From assembly GCF_000423505.1 (NCBI RefSeq), contig NZ_AUIC01000005.1, positions 62,001-126,000 of the forward strand: a stretch of 64,000 nucleotides of DNA. The letters are read 5' to 3'. The notes below the pieces were generated by a model. The model was given only the letters and a program-made list of their open reading frames with translations, did no database searches and was not told the DNA's origin. This document shows, one piece after another, positions 25,644 to 33,819 of this stretch. Within the stretch, counting starts at the first letter, position 1. Each line of letters opens with the position of its first letter. Both the position numbers and the translations under genes were made by a program. This stretch comes from Pseudoclavibacter soli DSM 23366. GTDB lineage: Bacteria; Actinomycetota; Actinomycetes; Actinomycetales; Microbacteriaceae.

Positions 25644-27614
25644 ATGATGAGCTCTGTGAGCAATACACGGGGTGTTCCCCTGACCACGGAGGCGATCTCA
25701 CAGATCAGCCCGCTGACCCCTGACGGCAGACCGCGACGGGGGCTCGCTGCACCTGCGCTGCTGCTGGGTGTGATCGGTGTCGTCTTTGGCGACATCGGCA
25801 CCTCTCCGCTGTACACGCTGCGCGCGGTGTTCACCGCCCACGATGGCATCATGCTCGACGAAGTCGATGTGCTCGGAGCCGTCTCGATGGTGATTTGGTG
25901 CCTGATCATCATTGTGACGGTGGGCTACGTGGGCATCATCACTCGCGCCGACAATCAGGGTGAGGGCGGCATCTTTGCCTTGGCCGCGTTGATCTCGGGG
26001 CGGTTGGGGGCCAAAGCGAAACTCTCTGCGGTGACGCTCACGCTGGCCGTGATCGGCGCGGCGCTGTTCATCGGCGACTCGGTGATCACGCCAGCTATCT
26101 CGGTCATGAGTGCCACCGAAGGGCTCAACGCCCTCAACGGGGATCTCTCTGCGTGGGTGCTGCCGATCGCGATCTGCGTGCTCACCCTGCTATTTCTGGT
26201 GCAGTCGCGTGGCACCAGCCGCATCGGGCGTGCCTTCGGCCCCATCATGGCGCTGTGGTTCTGCTCGATTGCCGCGCTCGGTGCGCCGGGGGTGATTGCA
26301 GACCCGGCCATCCTGCGCGCCCTGTCGCCCACGTATGCGCTCGACTTTGCCATCGAGCGCCCGGTGGTGGCCTTCGTCGCACTGGGAGCGGTGGTGCTCG
26401 CCGTGACCGGCGCCGAGGCACTCTACGCCGATCTGGGGCACTTCGGCCGACGCCCGATCGTGATCGCCTGGCTCAGCCTCATTCTGCCCGCGTTGGTACT
26501 GGTCTATTTGGGGCAGGGCGCGCTGCTGCTGCGCGATCCGGCGGCCATCGAGAGCCCGTTCTTTTCGCTGGCTCCGGCGCAGCTGCGCCTGCCGTTGGTG
26601 GTGTTGGCCACCCTTGCCACGGTGATCGCCTCGCAGGCGGTCATCTCCGGGGCATTCTCGGTGGTGCGTCAGGCCGTGCGGCTGAGCCTGCTGCCTCGGC
26701 TGCGGGTGGTGCAGACCTCACGCGAGCACGGTGGGCAGGTCTATCTGCCGATCGTGAACGCCCTGCTGTTCACCGGCGTGCTCGTGTTGGTGCTGGCATT
26801 CAGATCGTCAGATCGGTTGGCCTCGGCCTACGGGCTGGCCGTCACAGGAACGCTGCTGCTCGAGCTCACGCTCTTTCTCGTATACGCCCGCACAGTGCGA
26901 GGCTGGCGCTGGTGGCGCATCGTCGCCATGGCCGTCGGCGTTGGGGTGCTCGAGGTGCTGCTGTTCGCCGGCAACGTGGTGAAGATTCCCTCGGGTGGAT
27001 GGCTGCCTGCCGCCATTGCCGCGGCTCTCGTCGCGGTGATGCTCACTTGGCAGCGCGGGGCTCGAGTCGTCTTCGGGCAGCGTCGCCGCATGGAGGGGCC
27101 GATCGAACCATTCGTTGAGCGGCTGCACGAACGCGACATCAGGCGCGTGCCCGGCGTCGCGGTGTATCCGCACGGCGACCCGCAGACCGTGCCGCTCGCG
27201 CTGCGCTCGGCCGTGCAGTTCAGCCACACCCTGCACGAACACGTGGTCATCATCACCATGAAGAACCTGAGAGTGCCACATGTGCCCATTGAGCAGCGCG
27301 TGGTGATCGACTCGTTGGGGCGTGAAGATGACGGCATCGTGCAGGTGATTTATCGCTTGGGCTTCAACGACTCGCAGAACGTGCCCGCTGCGCTCAGACT
27401 TGCGGTGGGGCGCTCGCCAGAGCTGCACCTTGACCCCGAGCAGGCCATTTACGTGTTGTCGGTGTTTCGTATCGAGCCGGGCGCGAGCTCGGGCATGTCA
27501 CGTTGGCGCCGCGGGCTCTTCCGATGGCTCGAGCGGTTGTCGGCCAACCGCACGCAGGTGTTTCACCTGCCGCCCGAGCGCACCGTGGTAATGGGTGCCG
27601 AAGCCGTGCTCTGA
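25644..27614 (+). CDS. kup: KUP-family potassium uptake protein
   Basis: A 656-residue potassium transporter. The N-terminal GVIGVVFGDIGTSPLYTLRAV is the KUP signature, followed by RADNQGEGGIFAL and about twelve membrane segments up to about residue 470. A cytoplasmic C-terminal region of about 170 residues includes VPGVAVYPHGDPQTVP, also typical. Start choice is open: ATGs at 25644 and 25647 or a GTG at 25656 are all possible. It faces the M3 peptidase gene with a 4-base gap between stops. Confidence 0.92.
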   Translation: MMSSVSNTRGVPLTTEAISQISPLTPDGRPRRGLAAPALLLGVIGVVFGDIGTSPLYTLRAVFTAHDGIMLDEVDVLGAVSMVIWCLIIIVTVGYVGIITRADNQGEGGIFALAALISGRLGAKAKLSAVTLTLAVIGAALFIGDSVITPAISVMSATEGLNALNGDLSAWVLPIAICVLTLLFLVQSRGTSRIGRAFGPIMALWFCSIAALGAPGVIADPAILRALSPTYALDFAIERPVVAFVALGAVVLAVTGAEALYADLGHFGRRPIVIAWLSLILPALVLVYLGQGALLLRDPAAIESPFFSLAPAQLRLPLVVLATLATVIASQAVISGAFSVVRQAVRLSLLPRLRVVQTSREHGGQVYLPIVNALLFTGVLVLVLAFRSSDRLASAYGLAVTGTLLLELTLFLVYARTVRGWRWWRIVAMAVGVGVLEVLLFAGNVVKIPSGGWLPAAIAAALVAVMLTWQRGARVVFGQRRRMEGPIEPFVERLHERDIRRVPGVAVYPHGDPQTVPLALRSAVQFSHTLHEHVVIITMKNLRVPHVPIEQRVVIDSLGREDDGIVQVIYRLGFNDSQNVPAALRLAVGRSPELHLDPEQAIYVLSVFRIEPGASSGMSRWRRGLFRWLERLSANRTQVFHLPPERTVVMGAEAVL

Positions 27615-27618
27615 AGCG

Positions 27619-29706
27619 TTACGCGGTCAGTCCGCGACGCTCCAGCAGTGGTTCGATCTGGGCTTCGTGGCCTCGGAACTGCACGTAGGTGAGCTTCGGA
27701 TCTTGGCTGCCACCGCGCCGCAGCAGTGTCTCAAGGTAGTGCTCACCGGCCTCGCGGTTCAGCCCGCCGTGCTCGGCGAACCAGCGTTCGGCGTCGGCGT
27801 CGAGCACCTCGCTCCAGATGTACGAGTAGTAGCCGGCCGAGTAACCGCCGGCGAAGACGTGCTGAAAGTAGCTCGTGCGATACCGTGGGGCAATGTTTGA
27901 GAAGAGCAGCCCGGCACGCTGCAATGCGTCGTGCTCGAACTGCTCGGCGACCGCTGGGGCATCCACCAGATCGTCACCAGCCTGGGCACGCAGCTCAGCC
28001 GCTTGTGCGGCGCTCAGCGAATGCCAGGCGAGGTCGATGACCGTGGCCTGCAGATATTCAAGGGTGTCATGCCCCTGGTTGAACGCCTTGGCCTCGCGCA
28101 GCCGTTCGATCAGCTCGGCTGGCAACGGCTCGCCGGTGTGCACGTTGATCGCGCAGTGAGCCAGCACCTCAGGGTTGAACGCCCACGTCTCGTTGAACTG
28201 GCTGGGCAGTTCAACGAAATCGCGGGGCACGTTGGTGCCAGAGAATCTGGGATAGGTGACGTCGCTCAGCAACCCGTGCAGGCCGTGGCCGAACTCGTGA
28301 AAGAGCGTGGTGACCTCGTCGATCGACAGCAGCGTGGGCTCGCCCGGCCCTGGCTTGGGCAGATTGAGCACGTTGACGACGACCGCCTGCTCGCCCAGCA
28401 GCCGCGACTGGTCGACGAACGAGCTCATCCAAGCGCCGCCGCGTTTGGTAGCGCGGGCATATGGATCGAACAGAAACAGGCCAATGCCCTGCCCGGCGCG
28501 CCAGACTTCGAAGACCCGCACATCGGGATGGTAGCCGTGCAGATCGTGGCGCTCGTGCAGATGCACGTCGTAGAGGCGCTCGGCAGCCCAGAACACCCCA
28601 TCGAAGAGCACTCGCTCGAGCTCGAACCATTCGGTCAGCCGCTCTGAGTCGATGTCGTGCTCGCGCTGCCTCCGTCGCTCGGTGTAGAGATCCCAGTCCC
28701 AGGGGCGCAACGCGAACGGCTCGTCTTCGTCGTCAATCAGCTCTTGCAACGCATCGGCCTCGGCTTGCGCATTGGCGACTGCCGGGCAGGTGAGCTGGCT
28801 CAGCAGTCGCTGCACGGCCTGTGGCGAGCCGGCGGTTTCGTCGGCGAGCACATAAGCCGCATGGCTGTCGAAACCGAGCAGACTCGCCCGCTCGGCGCGC
28901 AGCGTGGCGATGCGCAGTGCCAGCGCACGAGTGTCGTGGGCGCCGCCACGGCGGCCGCGGGCGCTGGATGCCTCGTAGACGCGTTGTCGTGTGGGCCGGT
29001 CGTGCAGTTTCGCCAGCCAGGGGTGGCCGGTGGGCAGCACCAGATCGATCAGCCAGCCGTCAGGATGCCCGGCTTGCGCAGCTGCCTCGCGTGCGGCCGC
29101 GCGGTCGGCGGCTCCGAGACCCACAAGCTCGGCCTCGTCGGTGACGAGCACACCCAGATCGCGGGTCTCGTCGAGCAAGTACGTGCCGAACCTTGCCCCG
29201 AGGCGACTGAGCTCTTCGTTGATCGCGCGCAGTCGTGTGGCAGCTGTTTGGTCGAGGCCGGCCCCGCTGCGGCGAAACTCGAGATGCACCCGCTCGATCA
29301 GCCAACGCGATTCGGCGTCGAGGTTGAGGCCTTCGCGCTGCTGATACACGGCGTCGATGCGCGAGAACAGCTGTGAGTTGAGGGTGATCGCGTCGTCATG
29401 CGCGGCCAGCTGGGCGCTCACTGTTTCTTCGAGGTCGAGCATGGCGGGGGTTCCGTCGGTGCTGACGAGATTGAAGAACACCGCACTCACCCGGTTCAGC
29501 GCTCGCCCCGAGCGTTCAAGAGCGACAATCGTGTTCTCGAACGAGGGAGGCTCAGCGGCCATGGCAATCTTGACGATCTCACGGTCGTGAGCCGCGATCG
29601 CCTCGGCGAAGGCTGGCGCGAAGTCGGCGTGGGTGATGGCTTCGAACTCGGGCAGCCCATAGGGCAGTCCGGTGGTGAAGACGGGTGCTGCGGCAGTCTC
29701 AGTCAT
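27619..29706 (-). CDS. M3-family metallopeptidase (Dcp / oligopeptidase A type)
   Basis: A 695-residue zinc peptidase. The HExxH motif is in LFHEFGHGLHGLLSDV (about 470), followed by the Glu-bearing region with NETWAFNPEVLA. The conserved Tyr/His segment YFQHVFAGGYSAGYYSYIW near the C-terminus shapes the substrate pocket. Full-length M3 peptidases of this subfamily cut short peptides in the cytoplasm, consistent with no signal peptide here. TACGCT lies 6 bases before the ATG, suggesting a leaderless mRNA. Dipeptidyl-carboxypeptidase versus oligopeptidase activity cannot be separated. Confidence 0.92.
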   Translation of the reverse strand: MTETAAAPVFTTGLPYGLPEFEAITHADFAPAFAEAIAAHDREIVKIAMAAEPPSFENTIVALERSGRALNRVSAVFFNLVSTDGTPAMLDLEETVSAQLAAHDDAITLNSQLFSRIDAVYQQREGLNLDAESRWLIERVHLEFRRSGAGLDQTAATRLRAINEELSRLGARFGTYLLDETRDLGVLVTDEAELVGLGAADRAAAREAAAQAGHPDGWLIDLVLPTGHPWLAKLHDRPTRQRVYEASSARGRRGGAHDTRALALRIATLRAERASLLGFDSHAAYVLADETAGSPQAVQRLLSQLTCPAVANAQAEADALQELIDDEDEPFALRPWDWDLYTERRRQREHDIDSERLTEWFELERVLFDGVFWAAERLYDVHLHERHDLHGYHPDVRVFEVWRAGQGIGLFLFDPYARATKRGGAWMSSFVDQSRLLGEQAVVVNVLNLPKPGPGEPTLLSIDEVTTLFHEFGHGLHGLLSDVTYPRFSGTNVPRDFVELPSQFNETWAFNPEVLAHCAINVHTGEPLPAELIERLREAKAFNQGHDTLEYLQATVIDLAWHSLSAAQAAELRAQAGDDLVDAPAVAEQFEHDALQRAGLLFSNIAPRYRTSYFQHVFAGGYSAGYYSYIWSEVLDADAERWFAEHGGLNREAGEHYLETLLRRGGSQDPKLTYVQFRGHEAQIEPLLERRGLTA

Positions 29707-29712
29707 CTCACC

Positions 29713-29718
29713 AGCGTA
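29713..29718 (-). promoter_or_regulatory. -10 box TACGCT for the M3 peptidase
   Basis: TACGCT on the minus strand is 6 bases before the ATG at 29706, in the 60-base gap after the helicase stop. Confidence 0.5.
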
Positions 29719-29766
29719 CGTCGACTAGGCGAGCACGGCGCTGCGGCGTCTTGCCGTGTCAGACCG

Positions 29767-31719
29767 TCAGTCTTTTTTGTGGCGCGGTTTGCGGAACGGG
29801 CGTGCGTCAGATCCGCCTTTGCGCTCTTTCTTCGGTTTCCAGTCACCCTTGTCATTGTGGTCGCGCTTGGGTTTCCAGTCGCCCTTGTCGCGGTCTTTCT
29901 TGGGTTTCCAGTCGCCCTTGTCGTTGTGGTCGCGCTTGGGTTTCCAGTCGCCTTTGTCGCGGTCTTTCTTCGACTTCCGCGGGCGGTCGTCGTGCGCGCG
30001 GTCATGGTCGCGATGCGGGTGAGCGGGGCCGCGACGGTCGGCCCGGATGCCCCCACGAGTGTCTGGGCGAATCTCGGTAAGTTGACCCGAGATGCGTACG
30101 CGCCCGAGTCGGTCGAGGGTGGCGGCGTCGAGGTTGTTCGGAAGTTCGACCAACGAAAAGTCAGGGTGAATCTGAATTGCGCCGAAGTCGTTACGGCTCA
30201 GGCCGCCCTCATTCGCGAACGCGCCGACGATATGACCCGGCTGCACTTTCTGACGGCGGCCTACGGCAATGCGATATGTGGTGAATCGTGCGTTGGAGTT
30301 CTCGCGACGATCACCGCGCTCGCGGCGGGCATCCTTGTGCTGCGCCTGCTCGGCTGCAGCTCGCTGCTCTGCCTCAGCATCGAGCAGCAGCGGTCGCTCG
30401 CCCTGGCCGACCAGTGCCAGTGCAGCGGCCACGTCGACCTCAGGCACGTCGTGGTGGCGCACGTAGTGGCTCACCACGTCGCGCAGTTGGTCGATCTCGG
30501 CCGTACGCTCGAGTGCCTGGGTGATTGCATCGTCGAAGCGGGTCAGGCGGGTGACGTTGATCTCGTCGGCGGTGGGCAGCGGCACCTGTGTCAGCGGCTG
30601 GTGCGTGGCCTTCTCGATGGCTCGCAGCAGGTGGCGCTCGCGCGGGGTGACAAAGCTGATCGCGTCACCCGAACGACCCGCGCGACCGGTGCGACCGATG
30701 CGATGCACATACGATTCGGTGTCGGTGGGGATGTCGTAGTTGACGACGTGACTGATGCGCTCGACGTCGAGACCGCGGGCGGCCACGTCTGTGGCGACGA
30801 GAATGTCGAGCTGTCCGTTCTTGAGCTGAGCAACGGTGCGCTCGCGCTGCGCCTGAGGCACGTCACCGTTGATGGCGGCAGCTGAGAACCCACGGGCGCG
30901 CAGCTTCTCGGCCACGGTCTCGGTCTCGTGCTTGGTGCGAACGAACACGATCATCGCGTCAAAAGCCTCAACCTCGAGGAACCGGGTGAGTGCATCGACC
31001 TTCTGCTGATACGACACCAGTACGTAGCGCTGGGTGATGTTCTTGGCCGTCGTCGTGGTCGACTTGACCGTGATCTCTTGCGGGTCACGTAGGTAGTTCT
31101 TCGAGATGCGTCGAATCTGTGCCGGCATGGTCGCGGAGAACAGCGCGACCTGTTTCGACTCGGGCGTGCTGGCCAGCACGGTCTCGACGTCTTCGACGAA
31201 GCCCATCTGCAGCATCTCGTCGGCCTCGTCGAGCACCAGATGACGCAGTGCGCTCAGATCAAGCGTGCCGCGTGAGAGGTGGTCCATGATGCGGCCGGGA
31301 GTGCCGACGACGATCTGCACGCCACGCCGCAGCGCCGACAGCTGCACGCTGTAGCTCTGGCCGCCGTACACCGGCAGCACACTGACGCCCTCGAGATGAG
31401 CTGCGTATTGTTCGAAGGCCTCGCACACCTGCAACGCCAGCTCGCGCGTCGGGGCGAGCACCAGTGTCTGTGGTGTGCGCTGTTTGGGGTCGAGGTCGGC
31501 GAGCACGGGCAGCGCGTATGCGGCGGTCTTGCCGGTGCCGGTCTGGGCCTGCCCCACGAGGTCTCCGCCAGCGAGCAGCGCCGGGATCGTCGCCGCCTGA
31601 ATGGGCGAGGGCGTCTCGTAGCCGAGGTCGCGCACAGCGTCGACGAGCGGCTGCGGCAGTCCGAGGTCTGCGAAGGTCAGGGCAGCATCGGGCTGAGCCG
31701 AAGAATCTGGGGAGGTCAT
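29767..31719 (-). CDS. DEAD-box RNA helicase with RNA-binding and repeat tail
   Basis: A 650-residue ATP-dependent RNA helicase of the DeaD/CsdA type. The Q motif region (LTFADLGLPQPLVDAVRDLG), motif I AQTGTGKT, II DEAD (about 165), III SAT and VI HRIGRTGR are present. A DbpA-like RNA-binding domain lies at about residues 470-560. The C-terminal 90 residues are Arg/Lys/Asp-rich, with four KGDWKPK repeats. It probably unwinds rRNA or mRNA structures. TACGGT lies 6 bases before the ATG. Confidence 0.92.
   Translation of the reverse strand: MTSPDSSAQPDAALTFADLGLPQPLVDAVRDLGYETPSPIQAATIPALLAGGDLVGQAQTGTGKTAAYALPVLADLDPKQRTPQTLVLAPTRELALQVCEAFEQYAAHLEGVSVLPVYGGQSYSVQLSALRRGVQIVVGTPGRIMDHLSRGTLDLSALRHLVLDEADEMLQMGFVEDVETVLASTPESKQVALFSATMPAQIRRISKNYLRDPQEITVKSTTTTAKNITQRYVLVSYQQKVDALTRFLEVEAFDAMIVFVRTKHETETVAEKLRARGFSAAAINGDVPQAQRERTVAQLKNGQLDILVATDVAARGLDVERISHVVNYDIPTDTESYVHRIGRTGRAGRSGDAISFVTPRERHLLRAIEKATHQPLTQVPLPTADEINVTRLTRFDDAITQALERTAEIDQLRDVVSHYVRHHDVPEVDVAAALALVGQGERPLLLDAEAEQRAAAEQAQHKDARRERGDRRENSNARFTTYRIAVGRRQKVQPGHIVGAFANEGGLSRNDFGAIQIHPDFSLVELPNNLDAATLDRLGRVRISGQLTEIRPDTRGGIRADRRGPAHPHRDHDRAHDDRPRKSKKDRDKGDWKPKRDHNDKGDWKPKKDRDKGDWKPKRDHNDKGDWKPKKERKGGSDARPFRKPRHKKD
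29834..29974. repeat. Tandem repeats in the helicase gene tail (36+33 bp units)
   Basis: The core GGTTTCCAGTCGCCCTTGTC (minor variants) starts at 29834, 29870, 29903 and 29939, spaced 36, 33 and 36 bases. The 36/33 alternation makes a 69-bp unit present twice. Spacers read as codons for RDHND and KDRD alternately, so the frame is kept. Confidence 0.9.
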
Positions 31720-31725
31720 TCCCTA

Positions 31726-31731
31726 ACCGTA
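31726..31731 (-). promoter_or_regulatory. -10 box TACGGT for the DEAD-box helicase
   Basis: TACGGT on the minus strand ends 6 bases before the ATG at 31719. Confidence 0.45.
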
Positions 31732-31752
31732 GTGTGTCAGGGCGTGTTCTGC

Positions 31753-32736
31753 CTAACTGCGAGCCGAATCAGCGCCTGACGCAGGGGGCTCGGAGGAGGC
31801 GACCCGGACATCCTGCGTGAGATAAAGTGGGCGACCCTTCGACTCGAGGAACGTGCGGCCGACATACTCACCGATGATGCCGAGGCTCAGCAGCTGCACA
31901 CCGCCGAGAAAGAGCACGACGGCCATGAGCGAGGGGTAGCCGGCCAGATCGCTGCCCCAGATCAGCGTGCGCAGCACGATGACGAGAATGTAGACGAAAG
32001 CTGCAGCCGACACGATGGCTCCAATGAAGCTCGACCAGCGCAGCGGTGCCGTGGTGAACGAGGTGAGCCCGTCGAGGGCGAGGTTGGTCAGTTGGCGGTA
32101 GTTCCATTTCGTGACGCCAGCCTGGCGGGGTGCGCGGTCGAACAGCAGCTCGTATTTGCGAAAACCGATCCAGCTGAACAGACCCTTGGTGTATCGCTCT
32201 GACTCGCGAAAGCGTCGCAGAGCCTCGACGCAGCGCCGGTCGAGCAGGCGGAAGTCGCCGGTGTCGCGCTGCAGCCGAATGCGTGTCGAACGCTGCAGCA
32301 GTCGGTAGTAGGTCTTCGAGGTGAACTTCTTGAGCCAGGTCTCGCCGTCGCGAAAACGGCGGCGGGCGTAGACATCGTCGTAACCCTCTTGCCACTTCTC
32401 GATCATGGCGGGAATGAGCTCGGGTGGGTCTTGCAGATCGGCATCGAGCAGCACGGTGGCGTCACCAGTGACGTGGTCGAGCCCGGCGATCATGGCGATC
32501 TCTTTGCCGAAGTTGCGCGACAGCTCGACCCAGGCGATGCGATCGTCGTGGGCGCCAAGATTGCGGATGATCGATATCGTGGCGTCGGAGCTGCCGTCGT
32601 CGACGAACATGAACTCGAACCGATATGCCGGTAAGCGGTCGGCCAGAGCGGTGAGATGCGCGTAGAGTGCGGGCAGCGACTCTTGCTCGTTGTAGGCCGG
32701 CACCAAGATGCTGATCTTCTTGCGCTGATCGCTCAT
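31753..32736 (-). CDS. Family 2 glycosyltransferase with two membrane helices (DPM1/GtrB-like)
   Basis: A 327-residue enzyme that probably moves a sugar from a nucleotide donor to a polyprenyl phosphate. The GT-A domain has ISILVPAYNEQESLPAL at the start, FVDDGSSD, LDADLQDPPELIP and RDTGDFRLLDRR, the usual GtrB/ArnC pattern. Two C-terminal membrane segments (about 235-260 and 270-295) and GIIGEYVGRTFLESKGRP follow. The ATG at 32736 has GGAG upstream. The acceptor is unknown; cell-wall glycan decoration or lipid-linked sugar is plausible. Confidence 0.88.
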   Translation of the reverse strand: MSDQRKKISILVPAYNEQESLPALYAHLTALADRLPAYRFEFMFVDDGSSDATISIIRNLGAHDDRIAWVELSRNFGKEIAMIAGLDHVTGDATVLLDADLQDPPELIPAMIEKWQEGYDDVYARRRFRDGETWLKKFTSKTYYRLLQRSTRIRLQRDTGDFRLLDRRCVEALRRFRESERYTKGLFSWIGFRKYELLFDRAPRQAGVTKWNYRQLTNLALDGLTSFTTAPLRWSSFIGAIVSAAAFVYILVIVLRTLIWGSDLAGYPSLMAVVLFLGGVQLLSLGIIGEYVGRTFLESKGRPLYLTQDVRVASSEPPASGADSARS

Positions 32737-32792
32737 GAGTCTCCGCTGTGTCGATGTGTGCTCATGATCGCGGTGGCATCATGAGCATGTGG

Positions 32793-32866
32793 TCGGGGTA
32801 ACAGGATTTGAACCTGCGGCCTCGTCGTCCCGAACGACGCGCGCTACCAAGCTGCGCCATACCCCG
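32793..32866 (-). tRNA. tRNA-Pro (CGG)
   Basis: A 74-base tRNA on the minus strand. The acceptor CGGGGTA pairs with TACCCCG, and the anticodon stem CGTCG/CGACG encloses TTCGGGA (anticodon CGG). The T-arm contains GTTCAAATC. Confidence 0.94.
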
Positions 32867-32889
32867 AAGTTGCATGCAACCAGAACAGT

Positions 32890-33819
32890 CTACCGCGTTC
32901 TCGCCCGTGGCACCAATGTCAGCAGCGTCGCCTCGGGCCGCACGCCCAGGCGCACGGGAGCGTAGATCGAGGTGCCGAGCCCTGCGCTCACGTGCAATTG
33001 GGTCGAGCGGTCACCGGCATGCCACGTGTGCAGGCCGTTGGCAAAGGCAGTGGGCAAATCGCAATTGGTGGTCAGTGCGCCGACGAACGGCAGCTGAATC
33101 TGCCCGCCATGCGTGTGGCCGGCGAGCACCACATCGGCCCCGAGCGTGGTGAACGCGTCGAGCACCGCGCGGTACGGAGCGTGCGTGACGCCCAGCAGCA
33201 GGTCGGCGTCGGCGGGGGATGCCGTGAGGTTGCGGGCGAGCAACTCGAGATCGGCATGGCCATTGTGCGCGTCACCAGTGCCGACCAGTGCCACTCGGCT
33301 GCCTGCGATATCGAGCACTGCAGCGCGATTGTTCAGGTTGTGCCAGCCGGCGTCGACGAGCAGATGCGTCAGCTCGGTGGTGTCGATATCTGGTGTGGTG
33401 CGCGCAACATGGCTTGACCGAAACAGATAGCCCGCGGGATTCTTTGGCCGCGGGGTGAAGTAGTCATTCGAGCCGTAGACAAAGGCGCCGGGCACCGCGA
33501 GCAGCGGCTCCAGTGCCTCACGCAGAGCGCCGAAGGCATCGCGGTGGCCGTAATTGTCGCCGGTGTTGATCACCAGGTCGGGCTGAGTGTCTGCGAGTTC
33601 GCGCACCCAGCGCACACGATCTCGCTGCCAGGGCGCCAGGTGCAGGTCAGAGATGTGCAATACACGAAATGCGCTGGCGTCTTCGGACAACACGGGCACC
33701 TCGATTCGGCGCAGCGCGTAGGCCCGGCGCTCGATCATCGATGCGTATGCCACGGTGGCGGCACCCGCAGCAGCTAAGGCTCCGGCGGCGCTCGCGATCG
33801 GGTGCCGATTCATGCTCAC
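32890..33819 (-). CDS. Membrane-anchored metallophosphoesterase
   Basis: A 309-residue calcineurin-type phosphoesterase. After an N-terminal hydrophobic segment (about 8-28), it carries the metal ligands in VLHISDLHLAPWQ, VINTGDNYG, VYGSNDYF, LGVTHAPY and LAGHTHGGQIQ. The anchor suggests it works at the outer or membrane face. It overlaps the penicillin-binding-protein gene by 4 bases (GTGA), an order common in actinobacteria. Its substrate is unknown. A second possible start is the ATG at 33813. Confidence 0.87.
   Translation of the reverse strand: MSMNRHPIASAAGALAAAGAATVAYASMIERRAYALRRIEVPVLSEDASAFRVLHISDLHLAPWQRDRVRWVRELADTQPDLVINTGDNYGHRDAFGALREALEPLLAVPGAFVYGSNDYFTPRPKNPAGYLFRSSHVARTTPDIDTTELTHLLVDAGWHNLNNRAAVLDIAGSRVALVGTGDAHNGHADLELLARNLTASPADADLLLGVTHAPYRAVLDAFTTLGADVVLAGHTHGGQIQLPFVGALTTNCDLPTAFANGLHTWHAGDRSTQLHVSAGLGTSIYAPVRLGVRPEATLLTLVPRARTR

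Noticed and set aside
29834-29974. CRISPR-like regular repeats
   Set aside because: The repeats are in frame inside a helicase gene, the spacers are repeated too, and no cas genes are present.
29398-30885. 495-codon open frame opposite the helicase and peptidase genes, with repeated hydrophobic stretches
   Set aside because: The hydrophobic repeats are the antisense reading of the helicase KGDWKPK repeats, and no start signal or family is seen.
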